This document shows positions 10,351-21,055 of a stretch of DNA of 64,000 nt, in pieces (position 1 is the first letter of the stretch; each line of letters starts with the position of its first letter). The stretch spans positions 1,471,693-1,535,692 of the forward strand of contig VZQC01004530.1 of assembly GCA_009823505.1 (NCBI GenBank), in the 5' to 3' direction. The position numbers and the translations under genes were made by a program. This DNA is from Rhizomys pruinosus. Taxonomy: Eukaryota > Chordata > Mammalia > Rodentia > Spalacidae. The notes below the pieces were generated by a model. The model did not search any database. It saw nothing but the letters and a program-made list of their open reading frames with translations, and was not told where the DNA came from.

Positions 10351-11115
10351 AATCAGCCAATGAAAATAAGGTAAAAGCGATCTCTGAAAACAATTGTTGA
10401 TTTTGTTTTGTTTTGCTTCATTTTGCTCTTTTCTGAAAGCAAGGTGAGAGAATTTACTCTCCAATATACAAAGTTCGGCTTTTAATTTCTGTGCAGCTCC
10501 CGTCCCTTCTGCTCTTCGCTCTGCAGCCTACACACCAGTGCTTACACCGGCTTCACACTGCTTCATGAATTATATTCTTGCCCAGGACCTAGGCTTCCCC
10601 AACTTGAGTTTCAGCCCCTTGGAGGCTCCCACATTAAGGAGTATCCTGTAGGACACTCCTGTAAGGGTAAAAGTAGGCCGGAGACCCAGGCCCTGATCAC
10701 TGCCCACATCAAGCTGTTCTTCAGAGGGAAAGGCTAACATGGGACTTTAAAAGCAGAGTGGGAGGAAGAATCTGGAGAATGCTTTAGAAAATGGTGCAGT
10801 AGTGTGTACAAAGGTTTTCATTTTATGTGCGTTTGGGGAAGGCCGGGCGTCAGGCAGGATGTGATCTGACATTTAGATTTAGTTTTAGTTCCACTGATGA
10901 CATGCAGATCTGGGAACGTGCTTCCAAGAGTGTCCTGTGCCATCAGGAGAAGCCACAGTGCCCTGTACCCAGGAGTGATAGTCACTCAGAAGAAATGGGC
11001 TGTGAAGAACAATTGGCTCTTCTTTCACACTCTGGGGTGTAAGAAAATGTAGCACAAGCTTTGCTAGACCATTGTTCGGACACTGGAGGCCACACAAGCC
11101 CACCTGGATTTCCCT
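10351..11115. other. unique sequence, no gene seen
   Basis: Several frames of about 70 codons on both strands, none with a recognisable family. Confidence 0.4.
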
Positions 11116-11116
11116 G

Positions 11117-11255
11117 ATGACCCTACAACCTCAGACATGTGACCTAAGCTCTCTGGTGCCCTGTTTTCTCAACTGTAAAATGCTGCTGCTAATAATATTA
11201 TTAGCTATATTTATGAAAAATTAGATGCCAAGTATTGTTCTAGAAATGTAGATCA
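11117..11255 (+). mobile_element. MIR relic
   Basis: Carries the MIR core order: atgtgacctaagctctctgg, then gttttctcaactgtaaaatg, then ctaataatattatta. Heavily mutated, as expected for this old mammalian SINE. Confidence 0.7.
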
Positions 11256-11394
11256 ACTCAGTCCTCGCTGTGGTTCCTGAGATTAAAAATCATCACCGTG
11301 ACTAGAAAGTGCAGAGTAAATTTCAGATCAAAATGTCCACCCCAAGCAGGCAAGGGCTAGTTGAGGATGGGGGCATGAACCAGGCTGGGTGCCT

Positions 11395-11548
11395 GCTGGG
11401 TCTCTTATTGCTCTGCAACCTGTGCAAGCTAGGGAGCATCTCTGTGCCTTAGATCCTCACAATGAGATCTACCTCAGAGTAGTGCTACAAGCATTAAATG
11501 AGCTAATGTTTGCTACAGAACTTACCACAGTGCTGGGTAATATATTTT
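11395..11548 (+). mobile_element. MIR relic
   Basis: Series of MIR-like segments: gcaacctgtgcaagctaggg, catctctgtgccttagatcc, acctcagagtagtgctacaa, gcattaaatgagctaatg, agtgctgggtaatat. Confidence 0.75.
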
Positions 11549-11621
11549 GATGATATTTAGACCCCCTCTCCTATCAGTTCTTCCCCCCACTGCCTCCCAC
11601 CCAATTTAATATACTCATATA

Positions 11622-11664
<43 letters not shown>

Positions 11665-11676
11665 CATATATATGTG

Positions 11677-11734
<58 letters not shown>

Positions 11735-12075
11735 ATTATGCCCTATAGAGTCTGGTTTGTGTCCCTTAATACCTTAATATCCTTCAGTATGAGTCTATCC
11801 TCTGGGCCCATCCAGACCCTTGTCCTTATGAAACATTGTCTCTCTCTTTTCCACCAGCCATCAATTGCCAAAACTTCCTTAGGTTGGGTTGGGGTTTCTT
11901 ACCCTCTTCCCCATGTCTGTTAGGATTTTGTCTGTACATGCTACATGCTGCCATTGCTGTGAGTTCCTATGAGTAACTAACCAGCTGTCTGGAAGACTCT
12001 GTTTCCCTGTGGTTCTCCTCGGGCTCTTAGAATTTTCTACCTCCTCTTCCACATGATTCCTGAACCTTGGGAGGC
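11549..12075 (-). mobile_element. L1 3' UTR fragment, minus strand
   Basis: Antisense L1 3' UTR signatures: tattttgatgatatttagac at the terminus, then caattgccaaaacttcc and gattttgtctgtacatg, parallel to the copy at 12105-12890. Interrupted by a TA/TG microsatellite at 11618-11735. Confidence 0.65.
11618..11735. repeat. (TA)n then (TG)n microsatellite
   Basis: TA run to 11660, mixed TA/TG, then about 18 GT units ending in (ATGT)n. Confidence 0.95.
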
Positions 12076-12104
12076 AGAGGCTTGAGATAGGTATGCTATT
12101 CAGC

Positions 12105-12890
12105 ATGTTTTTTTTATTTCATACACTGTATTTTGCTCATATTTGGTCCATCTCCCCCTCTATCCTCGCCTTGCTGCACTTCCCCCAAACTTCATGTCCT
12201 CTGTTTTTATTTGTCTTTTTTATATGGGTATGAATGTACTATCTGCATGTAGGTTTGCGCACCCGTGTCGTGCAATGCCTCAGAAGTCAGAAGAGGGTGT
12301 CGGATTACCCTGGAACTGGAGTTAAAGATGGTTCTTAGCCGCCATGTGGGTGCTGGGAATTGAACCTGAGTCCTCTGCAAGAGCAGTCGGCACTCTTAAC
12401 CACTGAGCCATCTCTCCAGCCCCTTATTTGTCTTTTTTTTTTTTTTTTAGGCTTGTCAAGTCTAACTGTGTTTCCCAAATGACCTTGGGTGTGTGAGTCT
12501 CTCCCCTGGAGTCTGGTCAACCTACCAAGTGTCACACCGGTAAGGAAAACAGACCCTCTTCCCCATATCTATCAATGCCATTAGATCCTCAGTTAGGGCT
12601 GGGGCTTCTTGCCACCTCTCCCATGCATGCTGGGTTTTGGTCTGTCTTGGGTTCAGACAGGCCTTGTGTATGCTGTCCTAAGCCCCGTGAGTTTACATGT
12701 TAAGTACCATGTGCTGTCCATACAACAGTTTCTTTATATACATCTATCGCCTCTGGCTCTTAAAATCTTTCTGTCTCTTTTGCCACAATGATCCCCGAGC
12801 CTTGAGGGAAAGCAGTGTGAAATCTAGGTGCCCCATTTAGGGCTGGGCACTCTGTGGTCTTTTAGTCTTTGCATGTTGAGAGATGGTGCC
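12105..12890 (-). mobile_element. L1 3' UTR, minus strand, split by a B2
   Basis: Antisense L1 terminus (tatttcatacactgtatttt) followed by 3' UTR blocks that parallel the copy at 62890-63480 (tctggtcaacctaccaagtg; cattagatcctcagttaggg). The B2 at 12221-12423 sits inside it. A T run lies at 12430-12448. Confidence 0.75.
12221..12423 (-). mobile_element. B2 SINE without the internal duplication, inside an L1
   Basis: Target-site duplication ttatttgtcttttt at 12207-12220 and 12424-12437. The antisense centre reads gaactggagttaaagatggt, the single-block form also seen at 25072 and, in part, at 63178. Confidence 0.93.
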
Positions 12891-13896
12891 GCTGCTAAAG
12901 GCCCAGGCTCACAGCCAAAACAAATGTTATCTCTTTAAGTAGCTTGATATAGAGGTAGCTGTGTGTCGTCCCTAACCCTATCTCTCAGACCCCCTCCCCA
13001 TGGTGAGGTGAGGCATGCTTTATCTCTCATCTGCCAGTGACAGCAGCTTGTGGGATGGGACCCAGGAAGGAAGGGGCACTCGCAGACTCATCTTTTTTCT
13101 CCCCAGCCCAGTGGAGAACAAGTCTGGGTGGATGTCCATGTCTGAGAAGACAGAATCTGCCTGGGAGGGTTGAAGAGGTGGAGGCTATTCCACACTAAAC
13201 CCAAGTGACGGGGATGGGGAGGGGAAAGAGCACGGTCACACACAGCAGGGAACATGTGTCTGCAGTTAGAGTGCATGTTGTATGCAGGCAAGCCTGTATG
13301 TTTTGTGCACATGTGATGTATGTGTGGTGATAGCTGGGACTCTGATGGTAATACAGGGTCTGGGGATGGTTTAAGACATAAACTGGTGTGGAAGTGAGCA
13401 CAGCAAGGACCAACTGCATCTTCTTTCTTAGCAAAGCAGGTACAAAAGGAACTCCAGACTCATTCACTGCTTGTACAAGCCCTGTTCCTTAGAGACCAAA
13501 CTGCCATCTAGTATTATGGAGTACAGAGCAGCCATGATTTGCCAGGAGCTGCGTTAGGCATGTGTGTCATTGAGGACTACATCTTCCTGCCTGTCCTGCA
13601 CCATGACCCAGAGGTTGTGTTCTCAAGGCTCCTCCATCCTTAGAGGGCTTAACCCCAAGTTTGCCTGTGCATCTCTAGGTCCTTTGATACAGGCATTCTC
13701 TAAGCTTTCAATGTTGGGGGCAGACATGCATCTTTTTCCACCCTGGACCACAATGGCCCACATGCAGTAAGAACTATTGTTATCACATGGGACACACTCT
13801 AGAGACACAGATGCAAGCAGTGGCCAGGCTAATAGTGACAGCACTGATTCCTGGGTACAAGCTGAAGCATAAATTCCAGGGGAAAGTCTGGAAAGC
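12891..13896. other. unique sequence, no gene seen
   Basis: No repeat family, splice-bounded exon or RNA gene that I can support. Confidence 0.4.
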
Positions 13897-13897
13897 T

Positions 13898-14106
13898 GAA
13901 TTTAAAATTTTTTATTTTATGTGTATACGTGTTTCGCTTGCATGTAAGTTCACTGTGTGTGTGTGTGCACATGGAGGCCATAAGAGGTGTTCTGACTGGA
14001 ACTGGACTTACTGAAGGTTGTTATCTGCCATGTGAGTGTTGGGTACCAAACACATCCTCTGCAAGACCAGCCAGTGCTCTTAACCACAGAGACATGTTCC
14101 AGCCCC
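13898..14106 (-). mobile_element. B3-like SINE, antisense
   Basis: Antisense order: ttattttatgtgtatacgtg, tggaggccataagaggtgtt, tggaactggacttactg, gctcttaaccacagagacat, ending ttccagcccc. Confidence 0.85.
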
Positions 14107-14970
14107 CTGATGTTTTTCTAAATAAGTATTGTGGGTGACTTTTATCATCAGGTCTGGACAACGCTGAAGATGCTTCCAGCACTGTAGTAGATCCTTGCTC
14201 TTCACAGGAGAAGGCGGGGATCATTCAAGATTGACGCTGCAGCCCCTCGTGGTAACTAAAGTTGAAGACGAGCAGTGAAGTTTCTTCCAGGAGTCAGGTA
14301 GGGCGGGGCTGGCCCCTCCACTCCCAATCTACTGGCATCAATATTCATGTTTTCGAGCAGTTCAGGGAGAGAAAAGGCATTCTACAAACATGGCTCTGAG
14401 ACAGAAGCTTCCGGGCTACTTGCCTGGTCTTCTTCCCTGCCTAACATTCCCAATTTCTTTTTCAGAGCCACCCTCCTGCCACCTGCAGACTTTTTACACT
14501 TTTGAACTTCTGAGGTTGGAACCTTAAGTATGATCTTGCAAAGCCCCCACATGAATTTACTACCGGATCTGGGAGCAGTTTCCCATCAGAACACATAAGT
14601 GTCCAAGCCAGGGCTGCAGAATCCAAGCTGAACTCCTTTGCTGGACAAATGGGGACTTCCTGCCAAGGGCTGACTTGCTCTGGCTGCTCTGTCATCTTGG
14701 ACCATCTAGAACTGTGTGACCTGAAATTGGAGATTACCTTGTGCTGAGAACCCATGAATCTTCTTAACACATTTTTAGTGGAAAATAACCATTAGTTTTC
14801 TAATTAGATTTCTATGTGTAGGATCTTCACACAGCAGCTCCAAACAGCACTCATTTATGTGAGGGATTTAATCTTTTATGTTAGACATGTTTAGCAGTTG
14901 TGTGCCTACTTCTCTTCATCTCCCAAGTCTCTTTGTTAAAGAATGAATGTTTGTTCAGACAGATGTAGTC
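14107..14970. other. unique sequence, no gene seen
   Basis: A minus-strand frame of about 100 codons (14462-14770) has no recognisable features. Confidence 0.4.
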
Positions 14971-14974
14971 TGTT

Positions 14975-15237
14975 TTTGTGGTTAGTATCATGTATATGTA
15001 TGCATATGAGCATATGGGGTGAGCCTGTGCACATTTGTATATGTGTGTGGTTACCCATGCAGGTGCATGTGCAAAGGCCAGAGGAAAGTGTTGTGTTTCC
15101 TGTTCTCTCACTCTCAAACTTAGACCTCTGAGACAGTGTCTCTCACCGAGCCTGGAGCAAGCAGCCAAAGCCCCAGTGATTTCCTGCCTCTGCCTCCACA
15201 GCAGGGTTACAGGCACATGCCCGCCATAGCCAGCTTA
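14975..15237 (-). mobile_element. composite SINE (B1-like middle), antisense
   Basis: Antisense of the composite family seen at 29229 and 44404: aaaggccagaggaaagtg, gagacagtgtctctcaccga, cctgcctctgcctccacagc, gttacaggcacatgcccgcc. Confidence 0.65.
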
Positions 15238-16905
15238 TGTTTTCTCCATGGGAAACCCACATGTTGCTGTTTTGTAGCTGATCACTGCCTCTACATCCTG
15301 CCCCAGCTGATAGTTTCTCTCTGGTGTTTTATTTAATGTGCATATCCACCTACATAACACAGCCCGTGGGTGTTGTCTCTGCAAAGGAGGAAGTCCAGGA
15401 ACAATGGATTTGCCCCCTCTCTCCCTGTCACCTGGAGGGTCCAGGATTCCCTGACCTGTGAACTGAAGGGACTCATCCTCTCCACAGCAGGTAAAACATT
15501 CCCATTTTCCAGGTTGCTGCAGGAAAAGATTTAGTCCTATGTTTTCCTCAAGACTGAGGCTCTGGGTTGAAAGCCTGAAAGAGCAGAAAACTGGCACTTT
15601 GGCTTGGTCAGATCTGCTTTTTGTGGCCTTTTGCTATGAGACTAAAAACATATACTTGATGGAGCCAATAAAATTCACCTCGGTCTTCAGAAATGTTAGG
15701 ACAGCTGGCTTCCAGATTCCTCCAGCCTTGTGTCTTTTTCATGAAGTATCCGTTAATTCTTTTTAATCATCTCTTGATTTTACCAAAAAGGCCATTATTT
15801 CTGCAGACACTCCACTGATAAATTGTGGGATATTTTCATGTTGTCTTTTTCCTGTGGTGTGGTGTAACTTTCTTTGTCATCAATACATACGTCAAAGTGC
15901 GCTAACCAGAGTATTTCCCCAGCCGGAACATATGGTCGGGTCATGCAAACAATCATCGTAAATCTTCCTTGACAGTGCCCCGAAATGATACCGTGACCTG
16001 GTCCCCGTGGAATCCAGATTTATGAAGATCTGAATGTGAAAGCTGAGTGTTAGGCGCACGGGTTTTTAAAAATGTGCCACGTGAATGCATCTGTCTCTTC
16101 CTATGGCTACTTCCTCCACATGTGGCAAACGAATGAAAAATATGTGCAGAGGTATTTGAAAAATTCTTGGGGTGCCTCGATAAGCTTGGCTAGCTCTCCA
16201 CGCAGAGTAAACACCCAATAAATATTCAACAAGTGAGTGAATGGATGGACGAATGGAGTTGAACTTAGGAGCGTTATAAAGTCATCTCATTTTTCTGGGA
16301 AGGGACTGGCTGCTCAAAGACACAGCCTATTGCCTTCCCAATACCTCCCTCTGTTTTCTGCAGCTGAATGCATCCTTAATTCTATTCAGGGACCCATTCC
16401 ATCCTCAGTCTCAGGGGTAAATGTACTTACTTTAAGCCAATCAGAACAGGAATATTTTTATGGGAACTATTATTGGTCCAGGAAGAGGCATGTAGCCTTT
16501 TTTGCCCAATCAGAGTGAAGGAAATGGATGAAGAGGCATTTTTTTTTTCTCATTCTTCCTATACAGGTAGGCAAGGAGGCCAACTCACTTCTCTACAGTG
16601 CCGCTTACCTTAGGACTTCGAGCAGACCACTTTTGTCAGAAGCTGATGTACCGAACGGAGCAGAAAAGGGTTTATCCTTGATGTTGTGACTCAACTCCAG
16701 ATGCACCCTCCTTCCTTGTTAGCCAGTGAGTCTTCTACAGAGTAATTCACTTAGAGTTGGGATTTCTCCGCCTTTCCCCTGAAAACAAAACTCTGTGTAA
16801 AAGTGTGAACTAGAGAAGAGGAAAGGTAAAAGAATAAGGAAGAATCAACTAGTTATTTTTTCTTTTTTTTTTTTTGAACTAAATGTTTATTGTAATTTTT
16901 TAATT
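15238..16905. other. mainly unique sequence, no gene seen
   Basis: No gene. Near 16205-16250 the text cacccaataaatattcaac followed by gtgagtgaatggatgg resembles the 3' tail of old mammalian repeats. CCAAT motifs at 16437 and 16505 have no promoter context I can defend. Confidence 0.4.
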
Positions 16906-16907
16906 AT

Positions 16908-17117
16908 TATTTTGTTTTAGGTCTGTGAGTGTTTTGCCTGCATGTAAGTGAGACTTTATATACAATGCCTGCAGAGGTCAGAAGTGGGTGTTGGATCCCC
17001 GGGAACTGGAGTTACCGATGGCCCATTAGCTCCCACATAAGTACTAGAATTCGAACCTGGGTCCTCTGGAAAAGTGGCCAGCGCTCGTTACTGCTAAGCC
17101 ATCTATCTCTCCAGCCC
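16908..17117 (-). mobile_element. B3-like SINE, antisense
   Basis: Antisense B3: tgagtgttttgcctgcatgt, gcagaggtcagaagtgggtg, gggaactggagttaccgatg, ending ctatctctccagcccc. Flanked by T-rich sequence. Confidence 0.88.
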
Positions 17118-17473
17118 CCTGGTGGTTTCTCTTTTTTTTTCTCTTTTTCCTATAACAACTGTGCCCAGTACATGGAGAGCCACAGGAAGGTCATTCTTAG
17201 ATCCTGCCTTTCACTGGGAGTCCCTGCACCTTTGGGAGGCCAATTCTGTAGGCTGATGTTACTCACCACCTTCCTCCTGTCCTTCTCTTTCCCTCCCTGG
17301 CTTTTCTACTGGTTTCAGTGGGAATACGGGCAACAGCTTCCCCTGTCTACACCACAGTCTCTCATGGTTTCAGTCCTTTTCGTCTTTCTTTACTAGAAAA
17401 CTCAGAGAAATTTCCTTTTGTAGTAAGTGTAAACAGAGGGACCACTCAATATAGTCTCTCTTGCACACATGCG

Positions 17474-17511
<38 letters not shown>

Positions 17512-17890
17512 AATGTAAAACAAAGAGCTTACAAACATCCTCAGTGTGGAATGAGAGGAAAAGGTATTTCAGACAGTGATAGGACACCTGAATAAGTAGG
17601 GGTACAAAGCTCTGTAACCATCAAGTGCTGGGGCGATAGAGCAGGCCAGTCCTTCCACTGTCTTCAGCACCATCCTCTTTTGCCTGAAGAGGAATAGTGG
17701 CTTCTAGACCTGCTTCTACCCTGTCTATTGCCTGTCTGATTCTTCACACTGAAGCTAGGGATATCTGGGGGAGGAACCAAAGCAGACCTTGTTGTTCCCC
17801 CGCTCTTCCTTCTATGCCTGCAAGATTCTGCTTCCACTGGTTTCATGTAGCCTGTATTCTGTTTGTGTTATTTTTACTCTGGAGAGTTCT
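17118..17890. other. unique sequence with a (GT)14 microsatellite
   Basis: (GT)n at 17480-17507. Otherwise nothing recognised. Confidence 0.5.
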
Positions 17891-17894
17891 ACTC

Positions 17895-18013
17895 CTGGCT
17901 AGCCAAAGCTTCTGCATATGTTCCTCCCTTACCTAAAACACTCTTCCCTCTCCTCTTCAATAAGCCAATGCTGGCTCACACTCCTAAGCTCAGTCCCAGC
18001 ATCCCCAGAAAAG

Positions 18014-18070
<57 letters not shown>

Positions 18071-18260
18071 AAACCATGAGGATCTTTCCTTTTGGCTTTT
18101 TTGTGAATGAATTTGTAATACCACCTGTATCACCCCACCATATACACCTCAAGGTGGCCAGGGGTTTTATCTTTGTTTAGTCACCACTGCATCTTTCAGG
18201 GCCTGACAAAGTGTCTGCTACATGGTAAGCTCAAAAAATATTTGCCAAAGGCAAGCATGT
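17895..18260 (+). mobile_element. L2 3' end relic interrupted by a CT repeat
   Basis: L2 3' UTR phrasing in order: cctcccttacctaaaacact, cttccctctcctcttc, ctggctcacactcctaagct, aaaagccctctt, then after the repeat gggttttatctttgtttagt, caccactgcatctttcaggg, cctgacaaagtgtctgctac, ending tcaaaaaatatttgcc. Confidence 0.65.
18015..18067. repeat. (CT)n microsatellite
   Basis: About 26 perfect CT units. Confidence 0.97.
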
Positions 18261-18389
18261 GTATGTCAACATGCACTCCACACTGTGCTTGAGCCAGGCT
18301 GCAGGCTATGAACGCAACAGCAGCAGAATCACTTCACTAACTCATGAGGAAGGACTCTTTAGTGTCTCCCTACAAGGGAGTTGCTATTG

Positions 18390-18500
18390 TTTTATTGTTC
18401 TGAGGCTTAGATGAAATACTATGTCCAAGGTTACATGACAGGTACAGGATAGAGGTAATTCCAACAAGTCACATGGTATCACGTTCTGAGTGCCTGACTT
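18390..18500 (-). mobile_element. MIR-like relic, antisense
   Basis: Antisense MIR order: gaggcttagatgaaatac, tgtccaaggttacatgacag, then gcctgacttctgatctctgc. Confidence 0.45.
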
Positions 18501-18917
18501 CTGATCTCTGCCAGGTCTCTGAGATGAAAGACAGTACTGGAAACTTAGAGGAAGAAGTTTTGTCTGGGCTAGGCTAAGAAAGGAAGATGGCTTTGTTAGA
18601 TAAGGAGGGTGGGTGCACAGGGCCCAGGCTCGCATACGAGCTTCTTTGAGTAAGATTCGTCTTCTAGGTAAGGAACTTGAAAAAATATCTCCTTTCATTC
18701 CTGCAGATTGAGCTCCAGGCCAAGATCCTGGGTTGATGGACCAAGTGCCAGTTCAACTCGAGCTCCCACTCCCATCCTTAACTAGGGGGAGGGGGCATGT
18801 TTGCAATACACAAACCTGCAGGGATGAAGGTTTCCATGTAGAGGCCAAACAGCAAGAAACGGAAAAAAATGACTAGATTAGTTGCCTTTAGAGGGAAGTA
18901 AAAAGATTGTAAGATCT
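18501..18917. other. unique sequence, no gene seen
   Basis: Nothing recognised. Confidence 0.4.
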
Positions 18918-18918
18918 G

Positions 18919-19090
18919 CACTGTCCAAAATAGTAACCATTAACCACACATGGATATTGTTGAAACTTAAATGAAATATGAAATGAAATAAAAATTTTGC
19001 TTCTCAGTTCTCTTCCTCAGGTGCTTCTTAGCTGCTGTAGCCAATGGCTGCCATATCGGCCCAGATAGAAACTTCTATTGGACAGCCTTA
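18919..19090 (-). mobile_element. MER5A-type hAT-Charlie relic
   Basis: Terminal inverted repeats cactgtccaaaata (left) and tattggacagcct (right) enclose a non-coding body typical of MER5A: gtaaccattaaccacacatg, an AT-rich centre, and gtagccaatggctgccatat. About 170 bases, close to full length for this small non-autonomous DNA transposon. No convincing 8-bp target-site duplication remains. Confidence 0.8.
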
Positions 19091-19210
19091 GTTTACAAAG
19101 CACACTGTATATAGAATTTGTGTAAAGTTGCTCAGCCTTTATGCATGGACCATGACTTATGAAGACAGAATGTTGATCAAACAAGTAAATAAAAGCTCTT
19201 AAAAGGGGGG

Positions 19211-19430
19211 GGGTGCATGGAGAGATGTCTCAGTGGTTCATATTGGTTGTTCTTGCAGAGGACCCAAGCTTGGTTCCCAGCATCCACAACCATGGAAAAC
19301 TCCAGTTCTGCAGATCCACCACCCTCTTTGGGCATCTTTGAACATTGAACACATGTGGTGTATTTACCTATGTATAGGCAAAACACTCATACACAAAATA
19401 AAAATAAGCGCAAATACCTTTTTTTAAAAG
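19211..19430 (+). mobile_element. B3-like SINE
   Basis: tgcatggagagatgtctcag head, cttggttcccagcatcc, single tccagttctg block, tail aaaataaaaataagcg. Preceded by a G run. Confidence 0.82.
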
Positions 19431-19532
19431 AATGTTGAGAGGGTACCTAAAGTGATAGAAGTATAGTGCTAGAAGAAGTAATAGTGACCATTTTCTGAAG
19501 GGCTCTTCTGTATCAGGTAGTGTGCTGACATC

Positions 19533-20163
19533 ATGAACTTTGCAGGTAAATGGACGGAACTAGAAGCCATTATGCTAAGTGAAGTAACACAGTCCCAGAA
19601 AAAAAAATGACAGATGGTGTCCCTCATTTGTGGATCCTAGCACCAAATCTCTATTCGTAAGGCAAACTTAATAATTCCTTTTTTGTCTTTCTTTTATAGT
19701 AAATATAATACCTGATATTACTTATCAACTTGCTATGTAATGTAGCAACGTAAAGTAATATTTTTTCCTTACCCACATACAACTCTACTGTTAAAATGTG
19801 AATCCCTAAATGCATTTTGGAATTAACCTAAAGTTTATTTTCAGATGCCATGATTTTGGTATGTGTGTGGCACATATATACATGTATGTGTAGCACATAC
19901 ATACATGCTTTGGAGCTATATAAATTGAAAAGAACAACAACAACAAAAAAGTCTGGGTCAAAGAACTGACTGAAACGGTAAACTTCTGCCCCAAAGAGTA
20001 AACTTCTGCATTGAAAAATTTTTTAAAAATTGAGAAAATGATGCAAGACATGTATGTCAGAATGCATGAGCTCTGGCGGGGTGGGGGCCAAGGAAAGAGG
20101 AATGGGTCTAAATTTGATTAAGAAATGTATGAAATGCCCAAAACTTCAATAAAAAAGAAAAAC
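19533..20163 (+). mobile_element. L1 3' end, plus strand
   Basis: Begins within late ORF2 sequence (catgaactttgcaggtaaat; gaagtaacacagtcccag) and ends tatgaaatgcccaaaacttc followed by aataaaaaagaaaa. Colinear with 32240-32902. Strongly 5' truncated. Confidence 0.88.
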
Positions 20164-20194
20164 AGAACAAAGAATTCTACAAGATCACTATTGT

Positions 20195-20290
20195 TGCCCT
20201 CATGCTAAAGGTGAATAAATGTATGCCTGATGAAGTTGAGTAACTCCTACAGCTCCAAGCCTGTCTGACTCAGAAGGCTCTATTTTATAG
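20195..20290 (-). mobile_element. possible MIR relic, antisense
   Basis: gttgagtaactcctacagct followed by ccaagcctgtctgactcaga resembles the antisense MIR end. Short and degenerate. Confidence 0.35.
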
Positions 20291-21055
20291 CTTCTTCTCT
20301 GTGCCCAAATTAACATGATGATGGAAGGAAGTGTTTGATAAAATGGAGCCTGAGGCCAGGGAGGCCCATTTGGTGCCTTAGACATGTTCTATGTGTGAAA
20401 TGACCATGGTTGCGATTTGGAGGTGGAGAATTTCTGGTGGAGGCAGTATCCAATGTCTCTTGTTCCTTGTTCCTGGCCTTGAGTGTCTTGGCCTTCCTTC
20501 CTCCCTCCTTGGCTGTTGATTGCTTCATTTTCTCTAGAAATCCTTGCCTTGTATGTTTGCTCGTTGGGTTGCTATTGACAGAGAAGATCATGTTGGCATT
20601 AGGTTTCAACCTCATAAATTTTTATTTCAAGGAGGACACCTCCTACCTCATCCTACTGGTAAACCTTATGCCCCCTGCTCAGGTCCCAGAACACAGCTCG
20701 GGAGAGCTTGTATAGTCCCCACTGTCAGCCAAGCCTAGAATAGAAATCTCCTCTGGTGATCCTGGAAATGCATTTTGGGCCCTGATGCCCCCTGGGGTGA
20801 GCTGCATCCTTTGGTTTCACTGGTTTCCATGGTGTTGAGGGGAAACTGAACTGGGGATGTTCTTTGACTTCAACAGAAACTCCAGAAAACTTCAGAAATG
20901 AGAATTTTTTCACTTTGGGTGAAGGCTGTAAGACTTTCCCCAGACTTACAAACAGCAGGTGCTTGGTTCCATGAATAAGGGACAGGAAGCCTCCATTTAC
21001 CAACCCCACCCAACCAGAAGTCAGGGAGAGAGAGAGACTGTTGAATACTGACCTG
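20291..21055. other. unique sequence, no gene seen
   Basis: A plus-strand frame at 20410-20715 is hydrophobic in the middle but unrecognised. Confidence 0.4.

Noticed and set aside
16437..16512. CCAAT motifs as a promoter
   Set aside because: Two isolated CCAAT words without TATA, CpG island or a downstream gene.
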